NCBI RefSeq assembly: GCF_026966905.1
Contig: NZ_JAPUBN010000018.1
Coordinates: 186,001-250,000 of the forward strand
DNA length: 64,000 bases
Reading direction: 5' to 3'
Source of the DNA: Marinomonas phaeophyticola
GTDB taxonomy: Bacteria > Pseudomonadota > Gammaproteobacteria > Pseudomonadales > Marinomonadaceae
In this document: positions 26,031-35,565 of the stretch, one piece after another
Layout of the letters: every line of letters starts with the position of its first letter
How positions within the stretch are numbered: position 1 is the first letter of the stretch
Notes under the pieces: generated by a model
What the model was told of the DNA's origin: nothing
Databases searched by the model: none
Seen by the model: the letters and a program-made list of their open reading frames with translations, nothing else
Program-made: the position numbers and the translations under genes

Positions 26031-27317
26031 GTGTTCTTTTCTTTCTTTCCAAAGCCAAAATTATTTTTCCTCAGCTTTGCCGTCTGGGCATTACTGTCTG
26101 TTGTTTCTTGGTATCTATTTGTTCAAGATTGGGGGCCAACGCTCAGTCTAGGAAGCCTCTTTGGGCATGGGTTTCCTGAGGCTTTAGCAGAAGAAGCCGA
26201 TGCCGCTGCACAAGCGCTGTATAACACCGCCTTTGCGAGTGCCCTCGACCTGTGGTTATATCAATATATGCTGCTCTGCTATGGTCTTTTTGTCGGTGGT
26301 TGGATGGTTTATGGAGGGCAAAAGTGGGGACGTTGGTCCGTTATTGGGTCTGGCATCATTGTTTTCATTACTTGGTTTCAAGTCCAAGTCAGTGTCATGT
26401 TAAATGAATGGTATGGAAGCTTTTACGATTTAATTCAACGCGCCTTATCAGAACCACAAAGTATTACGGCAGAAGAATATTATGGCCAGCTATCTTCGGT
26501 AGTGGTATTACTTATGATTGCGGTGACGGTTGCCGTACTCAATAGCTTTTTTGTCAGTCACTATGTTTTCCGCTGGCGTACGGCCATGAATGACTATTAC
26601 ACCAGTAAATGGGAGCAAGTACGTCATATTGAAGGGGCATCGCAGCGGATTCAAGAAGATACCATGCGCTTTGCCTCTATTATGGAAGGACTTGGTGTTC
26701 GCTTCCTCGATTCCATTATGACACTCATTGCCTTCCTCCCCATACTATGGGGTCTATCGTCTTATGTAACTTCTTTACCTCTAATAGGAGAAGTACCACA
26801 AGCATTGGTGTTTGTTGCTATCACTTGGTCTATTTTTGGTACCTTTTTATTAGCCCTAGCGGGTCTTAAACTGCCAGGGTTAGAATTTAAGAATCAACGC
26901 GTCGAAGCGGCTTTTCGTAAAGAGTTGGTGTATGGCGAAGACTATGAGAATAGAGCGCAACCGCCTGAACTAAAAGAATTATTTAGTAATATTCGCCAAA
27001 ATTACTTTAGACTTTATAAAAATTACCTGTACTTTAATATCGTACGCTATGGGTACTTGCAGGCAGGGAATTTTATGCCATTAGTCATTTTAGCCCCATC
27101 CATCATTGCAGGGGCCTTTACTCTTGGCGTGATGCAACGTGTAACCAATGCATTTAATCAAGTTGAATCCTCTTTTCAATTCTTAGTAAATTCTTGGACA
27201 ACTATTGTTGAACTACAATCTATCTATAAACGTCTGAAAGCGTTTGAGGCGGCCATTGAAGATCAACCTTTACCTGAAATTGATCAAATGTATTTAAAAC
27301 ATAATTCTACTGAATAA
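26031..27317 (+). CDS. sbmA: SbmA/BacA-like peptide antibiotic transporter
   Basis: This inner-membrane protein of about 428 residues has the SbmA_BacA architecture: the FFSFFPKPKLFFLS start, helices near 15-35, 75-95, 105-125, 155-180, 240-260 and 275-295, the RWRTAMNDYYTSKWEQVRHIEGASQRIQEDTMRFA loop, and a C-terminal region with FNQVESSFQFLVNSWTTIVEL. The family imports proline-rich peptides, bleomycin and microcins, and lacks an ATPase domain, as here. GTG at 26031 is chosen because it aligns with the usual MF-SFFPKP start; GTG at 26016 is the alternative. E. coli SbmA is about 406 residues. Confidence 0.9.
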   Translation: MFFSFFPKPKLFFLSFAVWALLSVVSWYLFVQDWGPTLSLGSLFGHGFPEALAEEADAAAQALYNTAFASALDLWLYQYMLLCYGLFVGGWMVYGGQKWGRWSVIGSGIIVFITWFQVQVSVMLNEWYGSFYDLIQRALSEPQSITAEEYYGQLSSVVVLLMIAVTVAVLNSFFVSHYVFRWRTAMNDYYTSKWEQVRHIEGASQRIQEDTMRFASIMEGLGVRFLDSIMTLIAFLPILWGLSSYVTSLPLIGEVPQALVFVAITWSIFGTFLLALAGLKLPGLEFKNQRVEAAFRKELVYGEDYENRAQPPELKELFSNIRQNYFRLYKNYLYFNIVRYGYLQAGNFMPLVILAPSIIAGAFTLGVMQRVTNAFNQVESSFQFLVNSWTTIVELQSIYKRLKAFEAAIEDQPLPEIDQMYLKHNSTE

Positions 27318-27334
27318 AATCAATAAGGTCTTCC

Positions 27335-27375
27335 GTAAGGGAGGCTTCTTTAATTACATTAGAAGCTTCCCTTAC
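27335..27375 (+). terminator. Strong hairpin after the sbmA-like gene
   Basis: GTAAGGGAGGCTTCT pairs with AGAAGCTTCCCTTAC over 15 positions (one G.U) around an 11-base loop. No clear T-run follows, so it may act with other factors or as a 3' stabiliser. Confidence 0.5.
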
Positions 27376-27531
27376 ATTACTCTCTACTACGACACCTCAA
27401 GCTTCTGCCTATTACTTCTACATAGCGCTCGAAAACAAATTAGATAAGCTTTTTTTACTCTGTATTTATTATGCTATTATTCTCTTTCCGTGGTAATAAA
27501 TTCACTGATTGCATAGAGAACTCATAATCAA

Positions 27532-28155
27532 ATGAATCAATCAAAAGGAAACCTTTTTATTCTTTCAGCGCCGTCGGGTGCTGGAAAATCTTCCTTATAC
27601 AAGGCATTAATTGCTGATGATGCCCAAGTGAAAATTTCAGTTTCTCATACCACACGAGAGCCCCGAGCTGGAGAAGAAAATGGAAGAGAGTATTATTTTG
27701 TTGAGGTAGACGACTTTTTAGACATGATTGCTGATGATGCCTTTTTCGAGCATGCCCAAGTATTTGATAACTACTATGGCACGTCCAAAAAAGCCATCTT
27801 TGATATGTTAGATCAAGGCCTAGATGTCATCCTTGAAATAGACTGGCAAGGCGCGAAACAAGTACGTCAGCAATACCCACATGCAATCAGTATTTTTATT
27901 TTGCCTCCGTCAACAGAAGCACTCGAACATCGTTTACGAGATAGAGGAACCGATTCTGAAGACGTGATTAATCGACGCATGGCAAAGGCGGTCAGTGAGA
28001 TGTCACATTACAACGAATATGACTATGTCATTGTAAATGACGATTTTCAGACCGCTTTAGTCGAAATGAGTGCCATATTTAAAGCAATGCGCACTCAAAA
28101 ACGCATAATTGAACAAAAACATAGCAAACTTATCAATGATCTCTTGTCATTATAA
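27532..28155 (+). CDS. gmk: Guanylate kinase
   Basis: This 207-residue enzyme phosphorylates GMP to GDP. It has the P-loop SAPSGAGKSSL at 12-22, the GMP-binding SHTTREPRAGEENGREYYFV region at about 39-58, EIDWQGAKQVR, and the lid RLRDRGTDSEDVINRRM. Length is standard. It starts the gmk-rpoZ-spoT-ridA cluster, whose order is conserved in many gammaproteobacteria and ties GMP metabolism to ppGpp synthesis. Confidence 0.98.
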   Translation: MNQSKGNLFILSAPSGAGKSSLYKALIADDAQVKISVSHTTREPRAGEENGREYYFVEVDDFLDMIADDAFFEHAQVFDNYYGTSKKAIFDMLDQGLDVILEIDWQGAKQVRQQYPHAISIFILPPSTEALEHRLRDRGTDSEDVINRRMAKAVSEMSHYNEYDYVIVNDDFQTALVEMSAIFKAMRTQKRIIEQKHSKLINDLLSL

Positions 28156-28212
28156 TGAGCGGTTAAGTAGAATTGAACATTATTTATATCATCTGTAAAA
28201 ATAGGAATTAGA

Positions 28213-28437
28213 ATGGCTCGCGTAACAGTAGAAGATTGCTTAGAAAATGTAGAAAACCGCTTTCAACTTGTAATGATTGCATCCAAACGTGCTCGCCAAC
28301 TAGCTACTGGTGGTGAAGAAGCAAAAGTCGATGTTGAGAATGATAAAGTGACTGTCGTAGCACTACGTGAAATTGCAGAAAACCTAGTAAATGCAGGAAA
28401 TGTTGATATCAAAAAACAGCCTATTCACGAGTTTTAA
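28213..28437 (+). CDS. rpoZ: RNA polymerase omega subunit
   Basis: This 74-residue omega protein starts [20 protein letters not shown] and contains RARQLATGG and [14 protein letters not shown]. It helps assemble core RNA polymerase and forms part of a ppGpp-binding site. It is slightly shorter than E. coli omega (91) at the variable C-terminus. It lies 57 bp after gmk and 58 bp before spoT. Confidence 0.98.
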   Translation: MARVTVEDCLENVENRFQLVMIASKRARQLATGGEEAKVDVENDKVTVVALREIAENLVNAGNVDIKKQPIHEF

Positions 28438-28495
28438 AAGTTCATGATGGTCGCTCATTTCAAAATACTGTTTGAATTAATTAATGGAGTGAGCG

Positions 28496-30610
28496 ATGTA
28501 TCGCATTGAAGACCTAGCGGTCACACTAAGTCAATACCTCCCCTACGAACAAGTTTCCACCATAAAGCGTGCGTATTACTACGCTGAGCAAGCACATGAT
28601 GGTCAACGCCGAAAAAGTGGCGAACCTTATGTCATTCATCCTTTAGCTGTCGCTCAAATTCTTGCCGATCTACGTATGGATTGCGATGGACTTACCGCCG
28701 CACTGCTACACGATGTAATAGAAGATACAGGCATCAGTCGCGAGGCGCTTACCGAACAATTTGGAGAAAGTGTTGCGAGCCTAGTAGATGGCGTTAGCAA
28801 ATTAACCCATTTAGAATTCAATAATCAAGTCGAAAAACAAGCCCATAACTTTCAGAAAATGGCCATGGCCATGGCGGAAGATATTCGAGTGATCCTTGTG
28901 AAACTGGCGGATAGATTACACAATATGCGTACTCTAGATTCTATGCCAGCACACAAAAAACGTCGTATAGCGAAAGAAACGCTCGATATTTACGCCCCCA
29001 TAGCTAACCGCTTAGGCATGTATAATTTTCGAGTTGACTTAGAAAGTCTCGCTTTTGATGCTTATTACCCAATGCGTTCTCGTATGCTACAAAGAGCCAT
29101 CCACAAACGCTATGGTCAACGAGCTCAAGACAAAGAAACATTAGAGCAGTATATTCACGGGGAGCTAGCGGCAGATTATATCGAAGCTAGTATTAGTGTC
29201 AGAGAAAAGCATATCTACAGCATTTATCAAAAAATGCAGAAAAAACGTCGTTCACTGGGCGAAATTATGGATGTCCTCGGTGTCAGAATTGTTACTGATA
29301 AATCGGACAACTGTTATCGAATTTTAGGGATAGTACATTCTCTGTTTAAACCTGTCGAAGGTCGCTTTAAAGACTATATTGCCGTACCAAAGTCAAATGG
29401 TTACCAATCTTTGCATACAACGGTGGTGGCGAATGGATTGCCTATGGAAGTGCAAATTCGGACCACAGAAATGGAAATGGTCGCCAGCAATGGTATTGCC
29501 GCCCATTGGGCATATAAAGCAAGCAATCCTCAGGCAAATGTTTCATTTAGCCATGATAGAGCCATGAAATGGGCACAAGGTTTGATAGAAATTCAACAAA
29601 AAGCAGGTAATGCCGTTGATTTTGTTGATAATGTTAAAAATGATTTATTCCCCGGAGAAGTCTATGTCTTTACTCCAAAAGGGGAAATTGTTGAGTTGCC
29701 TACGGGCGCGACCCCTGTTGACTTTGCTTACGGTGTCCATACTGAAATAGGAAATAACTGCATATCCTGCCGTATTAACCGACGACTTGCACCATTAAGT
29801 ACTCAGTTAGAAAGTGGCCAAACGGTAGAGATCATTACCGCTAAAAATGCCCAACCAAATGTGGCCTGGCTAAGCTTTGCCATTACGGGTAAAGCACGCA
29901 CAAACATACGTCACTACCTTAAAGATAAACAGACAGAAAATGCCATTGCCGTTGGCCGTCGTTTATTAACTCGTTCATTAAACGCCTTTAAAACCAATAT
30001 CGATGATTTAGTTGATGAACAAATCAATCAAGTTCTAGAGTTTTATCAACTGTCTTCACTCGATGAGTTATTAGAGTCTATTGGTAAAGGGCGCCATGTT
30101 GGTTACCTAGTGGCTCGACAATTATTTCCTAATTTTAACGAAGAGGAGTTAATCACTCCGACATCGTTCAAACTGAATGGGTCTGAGGGTATGCTGGTTT
30201 CTTACGCGAAATGCTGCTCCCCTATCCCTGGAGATCCAATTGCAGGCTATGTGCAGGTTGACAAGGGCATAGTCATCCATCACCTGAACTGTCCTAATAT
30301 CCAAGATCATCTCGAAAACCCTGAACGCTATATTCGTATGTCCTGGGGTAAAGAGATAGAGGAAGATCTAAACATTAGCCTGATAGTTAGCTTCCATAAT
30401 GAAAGAGGTGCGGTTTCTAAGATCGCAAGCTCCATAGGAGACACGGACTATCAAGTCTCTAATATCGTCATCATAGAGCGAGGTCGAATTAGCCGTTTAC
30501 GATTAAACATTACTGTTTCCAGTCGCATAGGATTAGCGGATGTGATGCGTCGTATTAAATCTGTTCGTTGTGTCGATAAAGTTATCCGAGAAACCATTAT
30601 TGCGAAATGA
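28496..30610 (+). CDS. spoT: Bifunctional (p)ppGpp synthetase/hydrolase SpoT
   Basis: This 704-residue protein has the length of E. coli SpoT. Domain order: HD hydrolase (His48 in IHPLAVA, His72-Asp73 in LLHDVIEDT), a synthetase-like domain with GRFKDYIAVPKSNGYQSLHT near 290-307, TGS at about 385-450 (VYVFTPKGEIVELPTGATPVDFAY), a helical/zinc-finger region with AKCCSPIPGD, and a C-terminal ACT domain at about 630-704. It controls the stringent-response alarmone. GGAGTGAG precedes the ATG. Confidence 0.98.
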   Translation: MYRIEDLAVTLSQYLPYEQVSTIKRAYYYAEQAHDGQRRKSGEPYVIHPLAVAQILADLRMDCDGLTAALLHDVIEDTGISREALTEQFGESVASLVDGVSKLTHLEFNNQVEKQAHNFQKMAMAMAEDIRVILVKLADRLHNMRTLDSMPAHKKRRIAKETLDIYAPIANRLGMYNFRVDLESLAFDAYYPMRSRMLQRAIHKRYGQRAQDKETLEQYIHGELAADYIEASISVREKHIYSIYQKMQKKRRSLGEIMDVLGVRIVTDKSDNCYRILGIVHSLFKPVEGRFKDYIAVPKSNGYQSLHTTVVANGLPMEVQIRTTEMEMVASNGIAAHWAYKASNPQANVSFSHDRAMKWAQGLIEIQQKAGNAVDFVDNVKNDLFPGEVYVFTPKGEIVELPTGATPVDFAYGVHTEIGNNCISCRINRRLAPLSTQLESGQTVEIITAKNAQPNVAWLSFAITGKARTNIRHYLKDKQTENAIAVGRRLLTRSLNAFKTNIDDLVDEQINQVLEFYQLSSLDELLESIGKGRHVGYLVARQLFPNFNEEELITPTSFKLNGSEGMLVSYAKCCSPIPGDPIAGYVQVDKGIVIHHLNCPNIQDHLENPERYIRMSWGKEIEEDLNISLIVSFHNERGAVSKIASSIGDTDYQVSNIVIIERGRISRLRLNITVSSRIGLADVMRRIKSVRCVDKVIRETIIAK

Positions 30611-30655
30611 TGGTTATTGAATTAATAATCAACCGTTATATTAGGGAGTTTTAAG

Positions 30656-31042
30656 ATGTCTAAAGAAGTTATTTTCACTGACAAAGCACCAAAAGCCATT
30701 GGACCGTATTCACAAGCGGTTCGCGCAGGCAATACTGTGTACCTTTCAGGTCAAATCCCTCTTGTTCCAGAAACAATGGAAATCATCAGCGATGATGTAA
30801 AAGAGCAAACGACTCAGGTATTTACTAACCTACAGGCTGTTTGTGAAGCCGCTGGCGGCTCTTTAAAAGACATCGTAAAACTGAATATCTACATGACTGA
30901 TTTGGGTAATTTTACTACCGTAAATGAAGTCATGATGGAATTCTTCCAAGAACCTTACCCTGCACGAGCGGCTCTTGGTGTACGAGCTTTACCAAAAGAC
31001 GTTGCTGTTGAAATTGAAGGGGTAATGGTCTTAGAAGACTAA
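30656..31042 (+). CDS. ridA: RidA family 2-iminobutanoate/2-iminopropanoate deaminase
   Basis: This 128-residue RidA (YjgF) protein hydrolyses reactive imines made by PLP enzymes. Key features are [21 protein letters not shown] with Tyr/Ser near 18-20, the carboxylate-binding Arg in YPARAALGV (about 105), and the C-terminal VEIEGVMV with the catalytic Glu. GGGAG 9 nt upstream sets the start. It is the last gene of the gmk cluster and is convergent with the SDR gene. Confidence 0.97.
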   Translation: MSKEVIFTDKAPKAIGPYSQAVRAGNTVYLSGQIPLVPETMEIISDDVKEQTTQVFTNLQAVCEAAGGSLKDIVKLNIYMTDLGNFTTVNEVMMEFFQEPYPARAALGVRALPKDVAVEIEGVMVLED

Positions 31043-31060
31043 TTCTTCTGACGGCTTTGC

Positions 31061-31108
31061 AATTTCACACTAAAGCTAAGTACTATCCGCTAACTTTAGT
31101 GTGAAATT
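31061..31108. terminator. Bidirectional 15-bp perfect hairpin between ridA and the SDR gene
   Basis: AATTTCACACTAAAG and CTTTAGTGTGAAATT are exact complements with an 18-base loop, and they overlap the SDR stop codon. The position between convergent genes suggests shared termination, though the T-tracts are short. Confidence 0.65.
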
Positions 31109-31956
31109 CGATTTTGATATTCTTCTAATAGCCCTCTATAACCCGCCATATAATTCGGATACATAAATTGATACCCCAAATCCACTATTCTGAGGTTAGA
31201 TAACTGTTTACCTGATACAGGTAAAAATGCCGCTACACCAAGCTCTGTTGGCAAATTAGGCTCTACTTTTAACTGATTAGCCAACCACAGTTTCACTTCC
31301 CATTGACTGACCGGATTATGATCGGTGCCAATATAAATAGCGTCCAACGCCACCCCGCTCAAATGTTTATTCGCTAAGAAAGCCAGAATATGAACGCAAT
31401 CGTCTCTGTGTATTCGATTGGTCCATTGATTGACGGCCCAACATTCCCTATTCGCTACCGATTCGATCAATCTCAAGCGCCCAGGTCCATAGATACCGGA
31501 AAAACGAATACTGGTTGTTGAAAATTGTTCTGATAATAGCGACTCAGCATTCAGCAAGATCTGGGCCGTAGCACGACTCGGCAACGCTAGGATTGTCTCA
31601 TCTAGTGACTCGCCAGCATTCTGTCCATAGACACTGGTACTAGAAACAAAAAAAACTTTAAGGTTAGATTTGTTCTTATTCCTATAACGGTCAAGTAAAC
31701 GTTGTGCAGTCTTCAGGTAAGCGTCTCGATAGCCCTCCGTCGTCCTACCTTTTGGCGTCATAATTAAAAACACCATATCGGTATCTGGTAAAAGTGCTAC
31801 ATCCATGGAGACTAGATCCCCCGTAATACCAAGCACGCCTGCGGGAAATTCTCTGCCCTGATAGCGAATTCCTGTAACAGAGTGCCCCATTTTAATAAAA
31901 TTGGACGCAAGTCGTGAGCCAATATCACCACAACCAGCGATTAGTATTCTTGCCAT
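31096..31956 (-). CDS. NAD(P)-binding SDR/epimerase family protein (YeeZ-like)
   Basis: This 286-residue extended SDR has the Rossmann glycine motif IAGCGDIGSRLA at 5-16. FVSSTSVYGQNAGESLDE matches the catalytic serine/tyrosine region (SVYG, without a clear YxxxK lysine). SIRFSGIYGPGR and NRIHRDDCVHIL complete the epimerase signature. Its substrate is unknown; E. coli YeeZ is the closest familiar type. The minus-strand start lies 96 bp from divergent oxyR, so the two share a promoter region. Confidence 0.88.
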   Translation of the reverse strand: MARILIAGCGDIGSRLASNFIKMGHSVTGIRYQGREFPAGVLGITGDLVSMDVALLPDTDMVFLIMTPKGRTTEGYRDAYLKTAQRLLDRYRNKNKSNLKVFFVSSTSVYGQNAGESLDETILALPSRATAQILLNAESLLSEQFSTTSIRFSGIYGPGRLRLIESVANRECWAVNQWTNRIHRDDCVHILAFLANKHLSGVALDAIYIGTDHNPVSQWEVKLWLANQLKVEPNLPTELGVAAFLPVSGKQLSNLRIVDLGYQFMYPNYMAGYRGLLEEYQNRISH

Positions 31957-32052
31957 GAAACCTCCTAGTTTACTCCTTTTTTTAGAGTATACTTTATCAA
32001 AATATGTATTATCATAGTTATTAGTAATGAACTAATAAAGGGCACAATCACC

Positions 32053-32958
32053 ATGACATTAACGGAATTGAAATACATAGTCATGCTTGCGGATGAACAG
32101 CACTTTGGTCGTGCCGCAAACAATTGCAACGTTTCTCAACCAACATTAAGTGTTGCTGTAAAAAAGTTAGAGGAGGAACTGGGCGCTGCTATTTTTGAAA
32201 GAAGCAAAAACTCGGTTTATATTACACCTCTTGGCAGTCAAATTATCCAACAGGCGAAAAGAGTTTTAGAGCAAGCAAATGTGATCAAAGAATTGGCGGC
32301 TTCAGGTAAAAATCAACTGACCAGCCCGTTAAAAGTCGGAGCGATTTACACTATTGCACCCTACCTTTTTCCTCACCTTATCCCTTCCTTGCACTCCTTG
32401 ACAGAAGGAATGCCATTAATGATAGAGGAAAACTTAACCGAAAACCTGAGACCAAAGCTTCGTAACGGCGAACTTGATGCCATTATTGTCGCACTCCCTT
32501 TTAAAGAACCTGATGTCGTTACTCAATCTATTTACGAAGAAGAGTTTGTGGTCTTAATGCCAAAAGATCACCCTTGGACAAAGCTAGAGGCTATCCATAC
32601 AGATCAATTAAGTACAGACAACTTATTAGTCTTAGGGAAAGGACACTGTTTTAGCGACCAAGTTATGGAAGCGTGTCCAATTTTAAACGAAGATGAGTAC
32701 GGTAATGCTCGTACCATCGTTAATGGCAGCTCCTTAGAAACGATACGCTACATGGTTGCATCAGGTTTAGGCGTTACGGTATTACCAAAGTCAGCTGTAA
32801 CACATATTGATAACACGTTACTGGAAGTTCGTCCTTTCACGGCGCCAGTCCCAAGGAGAACCGTTGCATTAGCTTGGCGGGTGAGCTTTCCTAGACCAAA
32901 GGCCATTGAAGCACTGAGTCAATCGATCAAGTACGCTTGTCAAAAGCTGTCTTTATAA
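32053..32958 (+). CDS. oxyR: Hydrogen-peroxide sensor and transcriptional activator OxyR
   Basis: This 301-residue LysR-family protein has the two redox cysteines at Cys199 and Cys208 (GHCFSDQVMEAC), exactly the E. coli numbering. The HTH is at 18-37 (FGRAANNCNVSQPTLSVAVK). H2O2 forms the 199-208 disulfide, turning on peroxide defence genes. Conserved SLETIRYMVASGLGVTVLP follows. It sits just upstream of recG, as in Pseudomonas, with 41 bp between. Confidence 0.97.
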   Translation: MTLTELKYIVMLADEQHFGRAANNCNVSQPTLSVAVKKLEEELGAAIFERSKNSVYITPLGSQIIQQAKRVLEQANVIKELAASGKNQLTSPLKVGAIYTIAPYLFPHLIPSLHSLTEGMPLMIEENLTENLRPKLRNGELDAIIVALPFKEPDVVTQSIYEEEFVVLMPKDHPWTKLEAIHTDQLSTDNLLVLGKGHCFSDQVMEACPILNEDEYGNARTIVNGSSLETIRYMVASGLGVTVLPKSAVTHIDNTLLEVRPFTAPVPRRTVALAWRVSFPRPKAIEALSQSIKYACQKLSL

Positions 32959-32999
32959 TGCCAGTCAAATTGATAACCATATTGAAATAGGGAGGTCCT

Positions 33000-35078
33000 A
33001 TGTCAGGCTTAGAAACCATACCCGTTACTGAACTGAAAGGGGTTGGTAGTGCCGTTGCGGAGAAACTCGCAAAGCTAAACATTTATAGTCTGCAGGACCT
33101 TATTTTTCATTTGCCTATACGTTACCAGGATAGAACCAAAGTGGTGCCTATCGGGCGACTTCGCCTAGGGGATGAAGTGGTTATAGAAGGAGACGTTATT
33201 GGCTGTGAAGTGGTAATGGGGAAAAGAAGAAGCCTCTTATGCCGAGTTAAAGATCATTCTGGCACCCTTATTTTACGTTTTTTTCATTTTACGGCAGGAC
33301 AAAAAAAACAACTTGAGTCTGGAAAATCCATACGCTGTTTTGGCGAAGTTAAACGCGGTAGCTTTGGTTATGAAATGTTTCATCCAGAATACTCCTTAGC
33401 CGATGAATTCACGACAACCACAGAAAGTGCTCAATTAACACCAACCTATCCGTTAACGGAAGGGTTAACTCAAATTAAAATGCGATCTTTCTGCGAGCAA
33501 GCATTAGAGCGAGTCACGCCATACAATGTAATAGAATGGTTACCTGAATCCATTCGTCATCAGTTTCAATTGCCTCCCTTAGTAGACTCCATTCATTATT
33601 TACATAAGCCGCCAGCCGAAGCCGACACGGAATTACTTGCATCAGGGAAGCATCCTGCACAGTTTCGCCTATCATTTGAAGAGCTGCTTGCCCATCAATT
33701 AAGTTTGATCAGTAAAAAGCAGAAAGCCAAACTCGAGCGTGCACCCATCATTGAAGAAGAAGGCGCCTTTCTAGAAAAACTCATCGCATCATTACCTTTT
33801 CAGCCGACGAAAGCTCAACAGCGTGTTTTTCAAGAGATCATGCTAGATTTATCTTCTGGACACCCAATGCTTCGACTGGTACAAGGGGATGTTGGATCAG
33901 GAAAAACACTTGTGGCAGCGATGTCTGCCGCCACCTTTATTGAAAAAAAACGTCAAGTGGCCATCATGGCCCCTACTGAAATTTTAGCCGAGCAGCATTT
34001 CAATAATTTCAAACAATGGTTTGAACCTTTAGGGGTTGAGGTTGCTTGGTTAGTTGGCAAATTAAAAGGCAACGCACGGGCATCACAATTAGAAAGTATC
34101 GCTAATGGCTCAGCATTAATTGTTGTTGGCACTCATGCACTTTTTCAGGACAGTGTTCACTTTAAGAATTTGTCTCTCGCTATTATTGATGAACAACATC
34201 GATTTGGGGTGCATCAACGAATGGCATTACGAGCAAAAGGTATCGATGGGAAACTGCAGCCCCATCAGCTAATAATGACAGCCACCCCCATCCCTAGAAC
34301 CTTAGCTATGTCTGCTTATGCTGACTTAGACTGCTCCATCATTGATGAATTGCCACCTGGAAGAACACCGGTAACGACCATAGCGGTTTCTGATCAGCGC
34401 CGCCATGAAGTCATGGAAAGAGTAAAAGTGGCCTGCAACGATGGCAAGCAAGCCTATTGGGTGTGTACGCTGGTTGAAGAGTCGGAAGCTCTGCAATGTC
34501 AGGCGGCTGAGGATACCGCCATTAGACTCTCTGAAGCATTAAGCGAGCTAAGCATAGGGTTAATTCATGGGCGCCTGAAGCCTCAAGAAAAAGCAGAAAT
34601 AATGGGGCAATTCAAACAAGGGAACATCCAGCTTCTAGTGGCAACTACCGTTATTGAAGTCGGTGTCGACGTGCCAAACGCCAGTTTGATGGTTATTGAA
34701 AACCCTGAACGGTTAGGTCTTGCGCAGCTACATCAGCTGAGAGGGCGGGTTGGTCGAGGTCAAGCCGCCAGCCATTGTGTCTTATTATATAAGACACCTT
34801 TAAGCCAGCATGGCAAAGTACGTTTAGGAATAATAAGAGAAACATCGGATGGATTTAAAATTGCCGAAAAAGATTTAGAAATACGAGGGCCTGGAGAATT
34901 ATTAGGATCAAGGCAAACCGGGTTAATGGAGTTTAAAGTAGCAGACCTACAACGAGACAAAGCCATGTTAGAGCAAGTACAAAGTGCCGCTCTACTGATA
35001 CATCAATCGCATCACGAACATATTGAGCCTTTATTGTCTCGTTGGTTACCCGTACAACAAGATTATTTAAATGTTTGA
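33000..35078 (+). CDS. recG: ATP-dependent DNA helicase RecG
   Basis: This 692-residue branched-DNA translocase remodels stalled forks and Holliday-type junctions. It has an N-terminal OB/wedge domain (about 60-150), helicase motif I GDVGSGKT near 297-304, Ia MAPTEILAEQH, motif II DEQH near 397, III TATPIPRTLAM, and the C-terminal motifs VIEVGVDVPNA and QLRGRVGRG, plus the TRG-like end (RETSDGFKIAEKDLEIRGPGE). GGGAGG precedes the ATG. Confidence 0.98.
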   Translation: MSGLETIPVTELKGVGSAVAEKLAKLNIYSLQDLIFHLPIRYQDRTKVVPIGRLRLGDEVVIEGDVIGCEVVMGKRRSLLCRVKDHSGTLILRFFHFTAGQKKQLESGKSIRCFGEVKRGSFGYEMFHPEYSLADEFTTTTESAQLTPTYPLTEGLTQIKMRSFCEQALERVTPYNVIEWLPESIRHQFQLPPLVDSIHYLHKPPAEADTELLASGKHPAQFRLSFEELLAHQLSLISKKQKAKLERAPIIEEEGAFLEKLIASLPFQPTKAQQRVFQEIMLDLSSGHPMLRLVQGDVGSGKTLVAAMSAATFIEKKRQVAIMAPTEILAEQHFNNFKQWFEPLGVEVAWLVGKLKGNARASQLESIANGSALIVVGTHALFQDSVHFKNLSLAIIDEQHRFGVHQRMALRAKGIDGKLQPHQLIMTATPIPRTLAMSAYADLDCSIIDELPPGRTPVTTIAVSDQRRHEVMERVKVACNDGKQAYWVCTLVEESEALQCQAAEDTAIRLSEALSELSIGLIHGRLKPQEKAEIMGQFKQGNIQLLVATTVIEVGVDVPNASLMVIENPERLGLAQLHQLRGRVGRGQAASHCVLLYKTPLSQHGKVRLGIIRETSDGFKIAEKDLEIRGPGELLGSRQTGLMEFKVADLQRDKAMLEQVQSAALLIHQSHHEHIEPLLSRWLPVQQDYLNV

Positions 35079-35088
35079 AGAGAAAGGT

Positions 35089-35565
35089 TTATCGAATATT
35101 CACTACCGTAGTATTTTTAACCTCCTCCATAGCAACATACGTTCTTGATTCTCTTACATGTGGTAGGGTAAGTAACGTCTCTCCTAATAACTGTCGATAA
35201 GCATCTACATCAGAAACACGTGCTTTTAATAGGTATTCAAAATCACCCGCTATTAGATGGCACTCTAATACCTCCGGTATTTTAGTGACCGCATCTTTGA
35301 ATTCATGAAAGCCTTCGGGAGACGTTGTTTTTAGTCGAATTTCAACAAAAACAAGCAACCCTGCTTCCACTTTTCTAGGGTTCACTAGGGCACAATAACC
35401 CGTAATGTAACCGTTACGTTCTAATCTTCGAACACGTTCTAAACACGGTGTCGCACTCAAACCAACTCGACTGGCTAATTCAACATTAGAAAGTCGCCCA
35501 TTAATTTGTAACTCTCGAAGAATTTTTTTATCAAGCCGATCAAGCGGCTTTGATGAGTTATCCAT
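35089..35565 (-). CDS. Lrp/AsnC family transcriptional regulator
   Basis: This 158-residue regulator has an AsnC-type HTH at about 10-70 (LDKKILRELQINGRLSNVELASRVGLSATPCLERVRRLE) and a RAM effector/oligomerisation domain at about 75-150 (HLIAGDFEYLLKARVSDVDAYRQLL). The sequence resembles Lrp itself and BkdR-type activators that respond to amino acids. It ends 10 bp from the recG stop. The aap amino-acid importer lies just upstream of its start, so it may regulate that operon (inference). Confidence 0.93.
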   Translation of the reverse strand: MDNSSKPLDRLDKKILRELQINGRLSNVELASRVGLSATPCLERVRRLERNGYITGYCALVNPRKVEAGLLVFVEIRLKTTSPEGFHEFKDAVTKIPEVLECHLIAGDFEYLLKARVSDVDAYRQLLGETLLTLPHVRESRTYVAMEEVKNTTVVNIR